A stretch of 64,000 nt of DNA from Thalassospira alkalitolerans (GTDB lineage: Bacteria > Pseudomonadota > Alphaproteobacteria > Rhodospirillales > Thalassospiraceae): NCBI RefSeq assembly GCF_002115745.1, contig NZ_JFKB01000008.1:124001-188000 (forward strand), written 5' to 3'. The notes beneath the pieces were generated by a model. The model saw only the letters and a list, made by a program, of their open reading frames with translations. It was not told the origin of the DNA and made no database searches. Numbering within the stretch: the stretch's first letter is position 1; every line of letters begins with the position of its first letter. This document shows positions 42,161-50,071 of this stretch, in pieces. The position numbers were made by a program, and so were the translations under genes.

Positions 42161-42919
42161 TCAACCATCCTGCAAACGGTCAAAGGCTGTCTGCACCTCG
42201 GCCACCAGCCCCGGATCGCGATCGCGCCAATAGCGCGGGTCGTTCATTTTTGTCCGAATTTCCGACCGCAAATCACCGCCACCGGCCCCATTGCCACCGT
42301 TTAATCCCGGTTCCGCCCCGCCGGTCATCAAACGATGCAAGGTCCGCACCCCGTCGGCGGATTGACACAACACGTCAAACGCCGCCCCCGGAAAGTTTTC
42401 CTGCCCCCATTTTTCGATCTTTGGCGCCAGCCGCGCCCAGTTTTGCGCCCCGCCAAACTCGGCAACAAGTGTTGCGCGATCTGCTGCGCGTTGCCCGGCG
42501 GTATCGATTTCGCCAACCATCGGCCCAATCACTTCCGCCGCAAGGTCATAGACCAATTGTGCCTGTACCCCGGTAAAGCCCGCCTGATGCAACCGTTCAT
42601 TCAAGGCCGGATCAACCGCCCCCAAAACGGCATCAACCGAAATTTCATAACCATCGGGTGTTTCCGGCACGGTTAACAGGGCGGCATTTTCGCCATCCGT
42701 CATACTGTCCACCGCCGGATCAGGACCAAGACCGGCATCGGGTCTCGATGACGGTTCAGACGCCCCCGGCACTGACGGATTGGTCCCCAAATCTGGTTCA
42801 CCGGCCAATGGCATTGGCGGATTTCCAGCATCCCCTTGCCCGGCATCCAATGCCTCTGCGGTCGGGGACAAAGCCGGGGTCAAAAGGCTTTCTGCGGTGT
42901 TTTGATGTCCCATGCTCAT
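42161..42919 (-). CDS. Capsid scaffolding protein
   Basis: A 252-aa acidic, Pro/Gly/Ala-rich protein with a disordered N-terminal half and a helical C-terminal half (YRRD-like MNDPRYWRDRDPGLVAEVQTAFDRLQ). The segment LHQAGFTGVQAQLVYDLAAEVIGPMVGE is typical of T7 gp9-type scaffolds. Its ATG immediately follows the stop of the Bbp19-like gene. In the ancestral order it should precede the capsid gene directly; here an opposing gene intervenes. Confidence 0.82.
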   Translation of the reverse strand: MSMGHQNTAESLLTPALSPTAEALDAGQGDAGNPPMPLAGEPDLGTNPSVPGASEPSSRPDAGLGPDPAVDSMTDGENAALLTVPETPDGYEISVDAVLGAVDPALNERLHQAGFTGVQAQLVYDLAAEVIGPMVGEIDTAGQRAADRATLVAEFGGAQNWARLAPKIEKWGQENFPGAAFDVLCQSADGVRTLHRLMTGGAEPGLNGGNGAGGGDLRSEIRTKMNDPRYWRDRDPGLVAEVQTAFDRLQDG

Positions 42920-43183
42920 CTATTGCTCCCCTATGGTTGTCTTTACAAAATCCCCGTCGCGGTCCTGTGCAAGACGGGCGATTTGCAGTACCAAAGCCCG
43001 TTGCCCTTCGCGCATCCAGATCGCCCGATCCGTGCTTTGCGGGCCAAGGGCGGTGCGGGTAATGCTGCGATCCAGATCGGCCAGAACCTTCTGCCCGGCG
43101 CGGCTGGCAAAGCAATGGCGCCAGTGATCATCGGCGGTTTCATCCGTCACCGCCAAATCCTCAAACCAATCCCAACCGGTCAT
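42920..43183 (-). CDS. Bbp19-like small phage protein
   Basis: An 87-aa protein. The pattern FASRAGQKVLADLDRSITRTALG, then DRAIWMREGQRALVLQIARL, resembles the Bbp19 family found between portal and scaffold genes. Its ATG overlaps the portal stop by four bases (ATGA), and its stop is directly followed by the scaffold start, so the three genes form a translationally coupled block. The function of the family is not known. Confidence 0.72.
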   Translation of the reverse strand: MTGWDWFEDLAVTDETADDHWRHCFASRAGQKVLADLDRSITRTALGPQSTDRAIWMREGQRALVLQIARLAQDRDGDFVKTTIGEQ

Positions 43184-44805
43184 GGCAATTCCCCTTCAAC
43201 CCCGGTAATCCCCGCAATCGTGGCCGGCAACATCGGACGCAACAAATGGTCCGGCACACCAAATTGATCGGCCAGCCAGCGCACCATATGGGGCATATCA
43301 ATTTCGCCCAAGGCATCTGGCCCCAGCGTCGCAATGCGCGATAACCAATCCATCGCCTGCCCGGCCTGAACCCGTTTGGGCAATTGCGCCAATGGCGCAC
43401 TGTGGCGCAGTTGCACAACATCGCCATCCAGCGGCATCTCTGGCAATTCACCCCGTTTGACCAGAATATGAATCGCACGCCGGATCAGGGGATAAAGCAA
43501 TTCAGCCTGTAATCGGCCATAGGTCGCGCCCAGCAACCGGGCGTTTTCCGATGCCCGTTCCAGCACCTCGGTCGCCGTCATGCCGGGCTGGTCACTTTGC
43601 CCCAAACGATCGGCCAGCAAACAGCGCCGAATGCGGTCACGCAAATCAGACAGCACAAGATCGGAAACATCAAACCGCCCCGGTGCCTCAAGCGGCTTTA
43701 ACCCCGCCGATCCCACCGCCTTGGGGATGATGCTTCCCGGCACAAGGCGAATGGTCGCGGGGTTTAACACCCCATCATCATCGGCCTGCCAGATGCCGGT
43801 CACCGCGATGGAGGCATTTTTAAGCACCAGTTCGACCACCTTGTTGGCGGTCTTGATATCGGGCAATGCCTTCATCACCGGCGACCGGCCATAAACCTCG
43901 CCCGGGGCCTTCATCCAGCGAAAGGCGATATAGGGCGACACGTCAAACCGGTCACGATGGATCACACCGTCACTTGACCCCTTGCCCGTCGCGATCTGGG
44001 CATCATCATAAAACACACAAAGCTGATACCCCCCCGCAACGCCCGGATCGGGCAAGACCGCCTCGACCACGGCAAAGCGTTTCGGGGTTTGATCGGCACC
44101 GCGATCATCATCTGGCAGCGTCGCATTCGGCCAGGTTTGCGCAATATCATCGCGGGTCAGTGACAATTTGCGAAATACCGCGTCCATTCGTCCATCTGAT
44201 CGTTCTTCGAACGCCAGTTCACGCAGTGGCACCGCGCCAAAGCGAAAGGCCGACGGGTTTTGCAGATCATCACTTTCAAGGCGCAAACAGGCCGTGCCCG
44301 CCGTAACCAGATCCAAAAACGCCTGATGCATTTCAACGGCGAAATTGGATCGATCAAAATGCCCCTGAAGAATGCGTGCCGCACGCGCCAAACGTGCGGT
44401 CAGGATTTCACGATCTTGGTCGGCAACATTGCCACCCGGCTCAAAATCAAACCAGCCGCCCGTCGGCGGGGTGATTTCAGCCATCAGGCTGGCGGCAAGC
44501 TGTTCAACCGCATCGGGGGCTGTTGAATCAAACACCCGGTCAAACCGTTTCGCCCCGTTCGAGGCAACCGATTGTTCGCTGGCCCCATTGCGTTGCGGCA
44601 GGGCAAATTCATAACATTCCTGCCAATGCTTTTGCCAATTGCCTTGGCGTGCCAGGGCGGCGCGATAGCGCGCCTGCAAACTCTCAATCGCGATACCATT
44701 TTGGCGCGGCCCGGATGTGCCATTCCCAGCATCGCGAACATCGCCCGCCCCACCACCATCACCAACATCACGCCCGGCCGATTTTGCCGTTTCCCGTCGC
44801 GCCAT
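43180..44805 (-). CDS. Portal (head-tail connecting) protein, T7-like
   Basis: A 541-aa protein of the podoviral connector family. Typical parts: LQARYRAALARQGNWQKHWQECYEFALPQRN near residue 45, FDSTAPDAVEQLAASLMAEITPPTGGWFDFEPG, and the wing/stem region DLVLSDLRDRIRRCLLADRL (near 395), ending MTATEVLERASENARLLGATYGRLQAELLYPLIRRAIHIL. Length and order (portal, scaffold, capsid) fit T7-like phages. It starts 2 nt after the upstream small gene. Confidence 0.93.
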   Translation of the reverse strand: MARRETAKSAGRDVGDGGGAGDVRDAGNGTSGPRQNGIAIESLQARYRAALARQGNWQKHWQECYEFALPQRNGASEQSVASNGAKRFDRVFDSTAPDAVEQLAASLMAEITPPTGGWFDFEPGGNVADQDREILTARLARAARILQGHFDRSNFAVEMHQAFLDLVTAGTACLRLESDDLQNPSAFRFGAVPLRELAFEERSDGRMDAVFRKLSLTRDDIAQTWPNATLPDDDRGADQTPKRFAVVEAVLPDPGVAGGYQLCVFYDDAQIATGKGSSDGVIHRDRFDVSPYIAFRWMKAPGEVYGRSPVMKALPDIKTANKVVELVLKNASIAVTGIWQADDDGVLNPATIRLVPGSIIPKAVGSAGLKPLEAPGRFDVSDLVLSDLRDRIRRCLLADRLGQSDQPGMTATEVLERASENARLLGATYGRLQAELLYPLIRRAIHILVKRGELPEMPLDGDVVQLRHSAPLAQLPKRVQAGQAMDWLSRIATLGPDALGEIDMPHMVRWLADQFGVPDHLLRPMLPATIAGITGVEGELP

Positions 44806-44807
44806 TG

Positions 44808-45044
44808 CTATTCCCCCAAAAGGTTTTTGCCGCCTGCGGCCTGTGTAATGCGGTCGGTCAAAAGCCCGCGAAAACTGGTGCCGATCAAACCGGCCCGGCC
44901 ATAACGCCGCCGTTCCAGCGCCTCGGTCCGCGCACGGCGCGATGCCTCGGCCGCGGTTTCACCGTCATCGGCAACCGTCGTGTCGGATGCGGTCTGAACC
45001 GGGGTCGTGACATTTGGTGTCGGGGTGGAAAACAAACTGCCCAT
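44808..45044 (-). CDS. Small disordered virion protein upstream of portal
   Basis: A 78-aa protein: MGSLFSTPTPNVTTP at the start, a Thr/Ala/Arg-rich middle and TEALERRRYGRAGLIGTSFRGLL at the end. Podovirus-like prophages in alphaproteobacteria encode similar short proteins next to the portal gene, possibly equivalent to T7 gp7.3/6.7. It appears to be the first gene of the particle operon, since a terminator lies just upstream on the same strand. Confidence 0.65.
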   Translation of the reverse strand: MGSLFSTPTPNVTTPVQTASDTTVADDGETAAEASRRARTEALERRRYGRAGLIGTSFRGLLTDRITQAAGGKNLLGE

Positions 45045-45071
45045 TGTGCCCCCAAAATTCGGTTTGAAACC

Positions 45072-45106
45072 AAAAACGCCCGCAAGGCGATAAAGCCGTG
45101 CGGGCG
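45072..45106 (-). terminator. Rho-independent terminator upstream of the particle operon
   Basis: GCCCGCA (45078-45084) pairs with TGCGGGC (45099-45105) with AGGC/GCC inside; on the minus strand the hairpin is followed by GTTTTTGG. It isolates the particle operon from the two small genes upstream. Confidence 0.8.
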
Positions 45107-45153
45107 CAGTTGTCGTGTTGATTTGCCTCTTATGTCACATTAAAAAGAACAAA

Positions 45154-45657
45154 TCAAGAACATTTTTCAGAAAAAAACACATCGCCCTGATAGCGACGCC
45201 GATAACCGATTTCTTCGGGGTTTCTCAGCGCCTGAAAAAGCTGATGCGGGGTGATGATCCAGAACCCCGAAATGCCCAGCAACCGTTTGACAAATTCGAC
45301 ACAGGTAAACGCCCCGAACCGCACCCGTTTGGGCACTTCGGCCGGATAACTGACCCAAACGCAATCAAAACCGCGACCGCGATAATAGGCTTCGGGATCA
45401 AACAAAACCGAATAATGCCAAATATCGCATGCTACCCGATGGCTTTGCGGATCAAGGCAAATCCAATCCCCGGCCCGCGCCCCAGACATGACAACAAAGC
45501 AATGCCGAAAGCCCGGTTTAAGGCCGCGCAAAAGCTTCTTTTCCGGCGCATCGGCAAACACCACCAGCACATCACGCATGGCAGCATCACGTGTTTCCGG
45601 CGGGTCCTGATCCGGGGTCAAAATCGGCTCCTGACAAGGCTTGACCGCATCGCGCAT
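45154..45657 (-). CDS. Hypothetical 167-aa protein
   Basis: Not assigned to a family. It has conserved-looking aromatic and Cys/His residues (GFRHCFVVM, WICLDPQSHRVACDIWHY, FTCVEFVKRLLGI) that could form a papain- or NlpC-like His/Cys site, but this is speculative. The ATG at 45657 shares one base with the stop of the upstream gene (TGATG), so the pair is coupled. A terminator follows before the particle operon. It may be a phage-edge or host protein. Confidence 0.65.
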   Translation of the reverse strand: MRDAVKPCQEPILTPDQDPPETRDAAMRDVLVVFADAPEKKLLRGLKPGFRHCFVVMSGARAGDWICLDPQSHRVACDIWHYSVLFDPEAYYRGRGFDCVWVSYPAEVPKRVRFGAFTCVEFVKRLLGISGFWIITPHQLFQALRNPEEIGYRRRYQGDVFFSEKCS

Positions 45658-46097
45658 CAAACACTGCATGGCGATAAATCCCCCGTCATTTCGATCATCC
45701 GTTCGGGATTGTGAAAAGCCTCATCATCACGCGGTAAAACAATATCACGCGCAATCAAAACATCTTGCAAGGCGTCCATCGCCTGATCCCAAAGTGCTGC
45801 CTTGGGCCCTTCGCGCGGGTCCCGCGGATCAGGCGTGCGTTCGACAATGCCGAAATATTCGATCACCTGCAAATGCCGGTCGTGCAAGGTGCCGTCGCGT
45901 CTAAGCCGCATCACCGCGTTATAAATATCATCGGGGTCACAGGGGCGGATCACCTCGCCCGCATCGGCAATTACACGTGCCCCTTCGATCCGTGCTGTCT
46001 GACATCGCACAAACCAAAACCAGGCCTGCCGGGCACTGGCAAAGGGTGTAATCGTGCGATGCGACAACGGTTTGGGAAAAAGTCTCTGTTCGGTCAT
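45657..46097 (-). CDS. Hypothetical 146-aa protein
   Basis: Starts MTEQRLFPKPLSHRTITPFASARQAWFWFVRC, with AGGAGGG 4 nt upstream, which decides the start against a frame extending 138 nt further. It continues RPCDPDDIYNAVMRLRRDGTLHDRHLQVIEYFGIVERTPDPRDPREG and a helical end. Similar proteins of unknown function occur in Rhodospirillales genomes (recollection, not searched). It is coupled to the next gene. Confidence 0.7.
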   Translation of the reverse strand: MTEQRLFPKPLSHRTITPFASARQAWFWFVRCQTARIEGARVIADAGEVIRPCDPDDIYNAVMRLRRDGTLHDRHLQVIEYFGIVERTPDPRDPREGPKAALWDQAMDALQDVLIARDIVLPRDDEAFHNPERMIEMTGDLSPCSV

Positions 46098-46539
46098 TCC
46101 GCCCTCCTGCTGATCTGCCTGTCTGCTGTTCTGCTCGTTCGCCACCATCAACACCGCCCTTGCGTTCAGACATGCCGCCATGCCCCGAACACACCCCGCG
46201 ATATTCGCCCTCTTTCTGGCCCCGGATTTCAGCAATTCCTTGCAAAAACCCGCACCAATCCCCTGCCACGCAAAGGATGCGCAGCCAATTGGCGTGCCCG
46301 ATATGTGAAAAGTGCGATACGTGCAAAGCCCGGTTTGGCTACCGTACCAAACCCGCCTGCCCGGTTATGGGCTACTTCCGGATGCAATTCCGGTGTTGAT
46401 GCACAAGCTATAATCTTCTTTTGTTCTCATTGTAAAGGATTAATTTCCTATCGCGTTAACAGCCGCAAAAACGCTCGACTTGTCGGGCGGCGGGTGAATA
46501 ATGGCACTCCCATTTTCACATAACAGACGAGAGACTCCC
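46098..46539. other. Gap of about 440 bp without a supported gene
   Basis: It holds the minus-strand ribosome-binding site and promoter region for the 146-aa gene, and an AT-rich stretch around 46400-46450 (TATAATC, TTTTGTTC) that could serve the plus-strand gene at 46540. A short Cys-rich plus-strand frame ends at 46399 but lacks a start signal. Nothing else was recognised. Confidence 0.4.
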
Positions 46540-46827
46540 ATGAGCTGGGTCAGCATCAAGATGACGGAACAGGAAGCTCTGGGATCGTCCAATGCCTTTA
46601 TCGACGCCTTTGACAAGCTTTTCCTTGCCGCCAAATCCCCGAAAACCGCGGCGATTTTCTGTTCACGGGTCATGGGGCCAGAGGATGCCTATTACCTGTC
46701 ACCGGATGCGAAAACCATCGCCGCATCGCTTTTGCCGCTACGCAATCCAACCCCATGCCCCAAGCCATCCAAAAAGGATGTCATCCTGCTTGCCGGGCAT
46801 GATGACGCGATTGCGCTTTTGGGGTAA
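46540..46827 (+). CDS. Hypothetical 95-aa protein
   Basis: Starts MSWVSIKMTEQEALGSSNAFIDAFDKLFLAAKSPKTAAIFCSR; soluble, with no family recognised. The C-terminal LLAGHDDAIALLG is compact. The ATG at 46540 is preferred because the additional 13 upstream codons look non-coding; the ribosome site is weak (GAGAG). It is a monocistronic gene. Confidence 0.5.
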   Translation: MSWVSIKMTEQEALGSSNAFIDAFDKLFLAAKSPKTAAIFCSRVMGPEDAYYLSPDAKTIAASLLPLRNPTPCPKPSKKDVILLAGHDDAIALLG

Positions 46828-46969
46828 CGCGCGGCGTTTCTGATCGAAAGCTTGCCTGCGCCTGTTTTGTCACAGAACAAGACTGGCAAAAGTCTTAGGA
46901 GATGCCCCTTGTCATCAAGGGGCGCGCCAAATATGGCGGAAAATCCACAGACATTCAGGAGAAACACCC

Positions 46970-47164
46970 ATGGCAAATGCACCATCGCCGCGCTATTCGC
47001 TTTACAAGGATAAAAAGGGTGAATGGCGCTGGACCTTTATCGCCAAAAACGGCGAAAAAATCGCGATGAGCAGCGAGGGCTATAAAAACAAGTCCGACTG
47101 TGTCCACAGCATTGATTTGCTGAAAGACTCAAAAGACGTGCCCGTTCATTCCGATACCGACTGA
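46970..47164 (+). CDS. DUF1508 (YegP-like) small protein
   Basis: A 64-aa protein with one DUF1508 unit: SLYKDKKGEWRWTFIAKNGEKIAMSSEGYKNKSDCVHSIDLLK. AGGAG lies 8 nt before the ATG. Family members are small proteins of unknown function, often stress-linked. A clear terminator follows immediately. Confidence 0.88.
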   Translation: MANAPSPRYSLYKDKKGEWRWTFIAKNGEKIAMSSEGYKNKSDCVHSIDLLKDSKDVPVHSDTD

Positions 47165-47170
47165 TATGGA

Positions 47171-47199
47171 AAACCCCGGCGTCATATCCGGGGTTTTTT
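47171..47199 (+). terminator. Rho-independent terminator
   Basis: AAACCCCGG (47171-47179) and CCGGGGTTT (47188-47196) form a 9-bp stem with loop CGTCATAT, then a T run. It ends the DUF1508 gene. Confidence 0.92.
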
Positions 47200-47238
47200 A
47201 AACTTTTCTTATGCCCCGCCATCGTCGGGGATGGGGCA

Positions 47239-48273
47239 TTACGGCAGGTTTTCTTTAACCACAATCTGCATGGTCAAATCGGCAACGCCTTGCATCGGGG
47301 CGGCACCGTTGCGGATATTGTCGAATATTTTAAGGGCGTTTTGCACGATGATATCGGGGCTTTGGGTAATGACGATATCCATGATGTCTTCAAGCAGAAA
47401 TTTGCGCGTATCCGATGTCAGGCCGTGACCAATAAAGACGATATCACGCCCCCGGTCACTTTCGCGCAATGCCCGCGCAATGCCATCCGATGATCCCCCG
47501 ACATTATAGATGCCGATCAGATCGGGATATTCCGCCAAAAGCGACACCGTGTGGTGATAGTTTTCACTGCGATTATCGTGGCCTTCACGCGCGGCGATCA
47601 CCGAAATCCCCGCAAAACTTTCATCCATCAAACTAAGAAAGCCCATTTCGCGCTCTTCATGGGCGCGATAAGTGCGACTTGCCGTGATCAGCGCAACCCG
47701 GCCGGTTGTTTGACGGGTTAACCGGCCCAGCAAATACCCCGCCGTGCGTCCAACCGCCCGATTATCCAGCCCGACATAGGCCGAATGACGTATTCCGGCA
47801 ATATCTGACACCAGCGTAATGACGTGCTTTCCCTGGGCCTGCAAATCCGCAATGGTTTCGCGCACCAGCGGGTGATCAATCGCCATAAAGGCAATGCCAT
47901 CGGCGGTTTTACCGTGCTGGCGCATGGCATCTGACAACAGTTTTGGATTGAAACTGTCGATGAAAAAACATCGCGCCCGAATGTTGTAGCCCGATGGTTG
48001 TTCCGCCGCGGCTTTGATGGTTTCCCCCAAAAGCCCAAGATACGGATTGGTCCCTGCTGGCAACAGGAAAACAACCTTCATCGGGCGCGGGCGGAAATTT
48101 GCCTGCATGTCGGATTCTGGCAAATACCCCAGTTCGGCAGCGGCCTGCAAAACACGTTTGGCCGTCATTTCACGCACGCCGGATCGCTTGTTTAAAACAC
48201 GGTCAACAGTTGCGGGTGAAACCCCGGAAAGTTCAGCAATATCCTTGATTACCGGGCCGGTCGTCTTTGGCAT
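47239..48273 (-). CDS. LacI-family transcriptional regulator
   Basis: A 344-aa repressor. The N-terminal HTH (VIKDIAELSGVSPATVDRVLNKRSGVREMTAKRVLQAAAELGYLP) is followed by a periplasmic-binding-protein-like ligand domain with FLLPAGTNPYLG and VFIGHGLTSDTRKFL, similar to sugar-acid repressors. The start at 48273 (MPKTTGP) has GAGGG 4 nt upstream. It is divergent from the TRAP transporter operon with a palindrome between them, so it probably represses uptake and catabolism until the substrate or a phosphorylated intermediate binds. Confidence 0.9.
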   Translation of the reverse strand: MPKTTGPVIKDIAELSGVSPATVDRVLNKRSGVREMTAKRVLQAAAELGYLPESDMQANFRPRPMKVVFLLPAGTNPYLGLLGETIKAAAEQPSGYNIRARCFFIDSFNPKLLSDAMRQHGKTADGIAFMAIDHPLVRETIADLQAQGKHVITLVSDIAGIRHSAYVGLDNRAVGRTAGYLLGRLTRQTTGRVALITASRTYRAHEEREMGFLSLMDESFAGISVIAAREGHDNRSENYHHTVSLLAEYPDLIGIYNVGGSSDGIARALRESDRGRDIVFIGHGLTSDTRKFLLEDIMDIVITQSPDIIVQNALKIFDNIRNGAAPMQGVADLTMQIVVKENLP

Positions 48274-48294
48274 CTTTCCCTCAAAACCATCAAA

Positions 48295-48315
48295 AAACAT
48301 CAATTAATGATGTTT
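48295..48315. promoter_or_regulatory. Candidate LacI-type operator
   Basis: AAACATCA (48295-48302) and TGATGTTT (48308-48315) form a perfect 8-5-8 inverted repeat with an AT-rich centre. It lies 22 bp before the regulator ATG and about 100 bp before the TRAP operon start. Confidence 0.7.
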
Positions 48316-48412
48316 AATGAGGGATAAACTTTCACCTACCATCAATTTATTCAAGGGAAAAACAACAATAACCCTTCATATTGCGGTCCACGGACCATCA
48401 CGGGAGGAAACA

Positions 48413-49423
48413 ATGCTCACACACGGAAAATTCCGACATTTCGCGCTGTCGATTGCAGCAGCGGCATCTTGTAGTCTGTTTGCCTTTGGCGCGCAGGCAC
48501 AGGATATCGAACTTAATTACGGCCACATGAATTCACCGACCAGCATCACCGGTTTGCAAGCCGACTGGCTGGCCGAGGAAGTCGCCAAAAACACCGGCGG
48601 CAAGGTCAAGATCAGCGTTTATCCGTCTTCCCAGCTTGGCAAAATCCAAGAACTGGCCGAAAGCGTTTCGACCGGCGCGATTGCGTTGTCGCATAACACG
48701 GCCGGGGCGCTAAGCTCGCTTTACGAAGATTTCGGTGTCCTTGATACGCCGTATCTGTATCGCGACTATGATCACCTGATGAATGTTGTCGATATTCATT
48801 CGCCGGTGATGGAAAAACTGAATGCTGGCCTGATCGAAAATACCAATATGCGCGTTTTGTATGCGTTTTATTTCGGCACCCGCCAGTTAACCGCTGACCG
48901 TGCGATCAAAACCCCGGCCGATCTTGCCGGTGTTAAAATCCGCGCCATTCCGTCCCCGGTTTATTTAACCGCGGTTGAAGGCCTTGGTGCGGCACCGGTT
49001 CCGGTTGATTGGTCCGAAGTTCCAACCGCCCTTGCAACCGGCATCGTTCAGGGCCAGGAAAACCCGGTCAATGTGGCATTGGTTCACAAACTGTTTGATG
49101 TGCAATCACACATGATGCTGACCGGGCATATTTCGGCTGCAGAAATCGTTGTGATCAACGAAGACACCTGGCAGGGCTTCCCCGACGACGTCAAAGCAGG
49201 CATTGAAAAAGCCGCCGAAACCGTGCGTCAAAAAGCATCAAAAATGATCCTTGATAACGAGGCCGGTGACCTTGAAAAGCTGAAAGAAGCCGGCATGACG
49301 ATCATCGGCCCGGATGACGGGCTTGACGTTGCCGCATTCCGCGCCGGCGTGGAAAAGCTTGTTCATGAACGGTTCGACGAGAAATATGGCGCGTATTATA
49401 AAGAAATCAGCGCCATAAAGTAA
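48413..49423 (+). CDS. TRAP transporter periplasmic substrate-binding protein (DctP family)
   Basis: A 336-aa protein with a signal peptide (ALSIAAAASCSLFAFGAQA, cleavage before QDIEL). DctP features: GKVKISVYPSSQLGKIQELAE, the conserved LAGVKIRAIPSPVY containing the Arg that binds a carboxylate, and VPVDWSEVPTALATGIVQGQENP. The ligand is expected to be an organic or sugar acid. GGGAGG lies 5 nt before the ATG, which decides the start. It is the first gene of a six-gene operon. Confidence 0.92.
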   Translation: MLTHGKFRHFALSIAAAASCSLFAFGAQAQDIELNYGHMNSPTSITGLQADWLAEEVAKNTGGKVKISVYPSSQLGKIQELAESVSTGAIALSHNTAGALSSLYEDFGVLDTPYLYRDYDHLMNVVDIHSPVMEKLNAGLIENTNMRVLYAFYFGTRQLTADRAIKTPADLAGVKIRAIPSPVYLTAVEGLGAAPVPVDWSEVPTALATGIVQGQENPVNVALVHKLFDVQSHMMLTGHISAAEIVVINEDTWQGFPDDVKAGIEKAAETVRQKASKMILDNEAGDLEKLKEAGMTIIGPDDGLDVAAFRAGVEKLVHERFDEKYGAYYKEISAIK

Positions 49424-49519
49424 TCTTGTTTCGGGTGGTCCGACCCTGATTATCATCGCCGGACCACCCGATTTTTGAACCTTCGCCCCTTGTCCTGTCA
49501 CCCTTATTCGGGGTCTGTC

Positions 49520-50071
49520 ATGCCCAACAGGAATTCCCCGATCTATCGGGGGCTGGATCACATTTGCCGCATCCTGACATTACTGGCGATGCTTATGCTG
49601 GCTTTGATGACGGTCCTTGTCGTCGGTCAGGTGATCCTGCGTAATCTTTTCGATCTTGGCCTGCCTTGGGCCGATGAACTGGCGCGCATTTCAAATATTG
49701 CGCTGGTGTTCTTCGTCGTTCCGGCCCTGATGCTTCATAACCGTCATATCGCAATTGATCTGCTTTACAGCGCGCTACGTCCACGCGGCAAAGCGATCTT
49801 GCGCTTCCTGAATTACATTCTGATCACGGGTTTTTCGGCTGTATTCCTGTTTGCGCTTTATAAATTCCTTTTACGCGCTGGCAAATTTTCCACCCCATCC
49901 ATGGGGCTTTCAAACTTTGTGGTTTATGCCCCGGCGGTGATTGGCATTGGAATGCTTTTGGCGGTTGCGATCTATCGCCTTGTGACCGGCACCGAACCCG
50001 CCGCCCATCATGAAGAAGCCGACGGCGATGATATTGATACCGCCGCGCCCAACAAGGATCCAAACCCATGA
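49520..50071 (+). CDS. TRAP transporter small permease (DctQ family)
   Basis: A 183-aa protein with four hydrophobic helices (about 18-40, 52-72, 92-112, 132-152). The DctQ-type segment LPWADELARISNIALVFFVVPALMLHNRHIAIDLLY is intact. The start is taken as the ATG at 49520 (MPNRNSPIYRGLDHICRIL); the longer frame runs into the preceding intergenic region. It overlaps the large permease by ATGA. Confidence 0.9.
   Translation: MPNRNSPIYRGLDHICRILTLLAMLMLALMTVLVVGQVILRNLFDLGLPWADELARISNIALVFFVVPALMLHNRHIAIDLLYSALRPRGKAILRFLNYILITGFSAVFLFALYKFLLRAGKFSTPSMGLSNFVVYAPAVIGIGMLLAVAIYRLVTGTEPAAHHEEADGDDIDTAAPNKDPNP

Noticed and set aside
23110..46100. Search for attachment-site direct repeats and a tRNA target flanking the phage module
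   Set aside because: No convincing direct repeat or tRNA gene could be seen by eye at either border; a computed repeat search would be needed.
46160..46399. Cys-rich plus-strand frame (CPICEKCDTCKARFGYRTK) that looks like a zinc knuckle
   Set aside because: It overlaps the 5' region of a minus-strand gene, lacks a ribosome site, and the Cys-bearing part is only about 35 codons.
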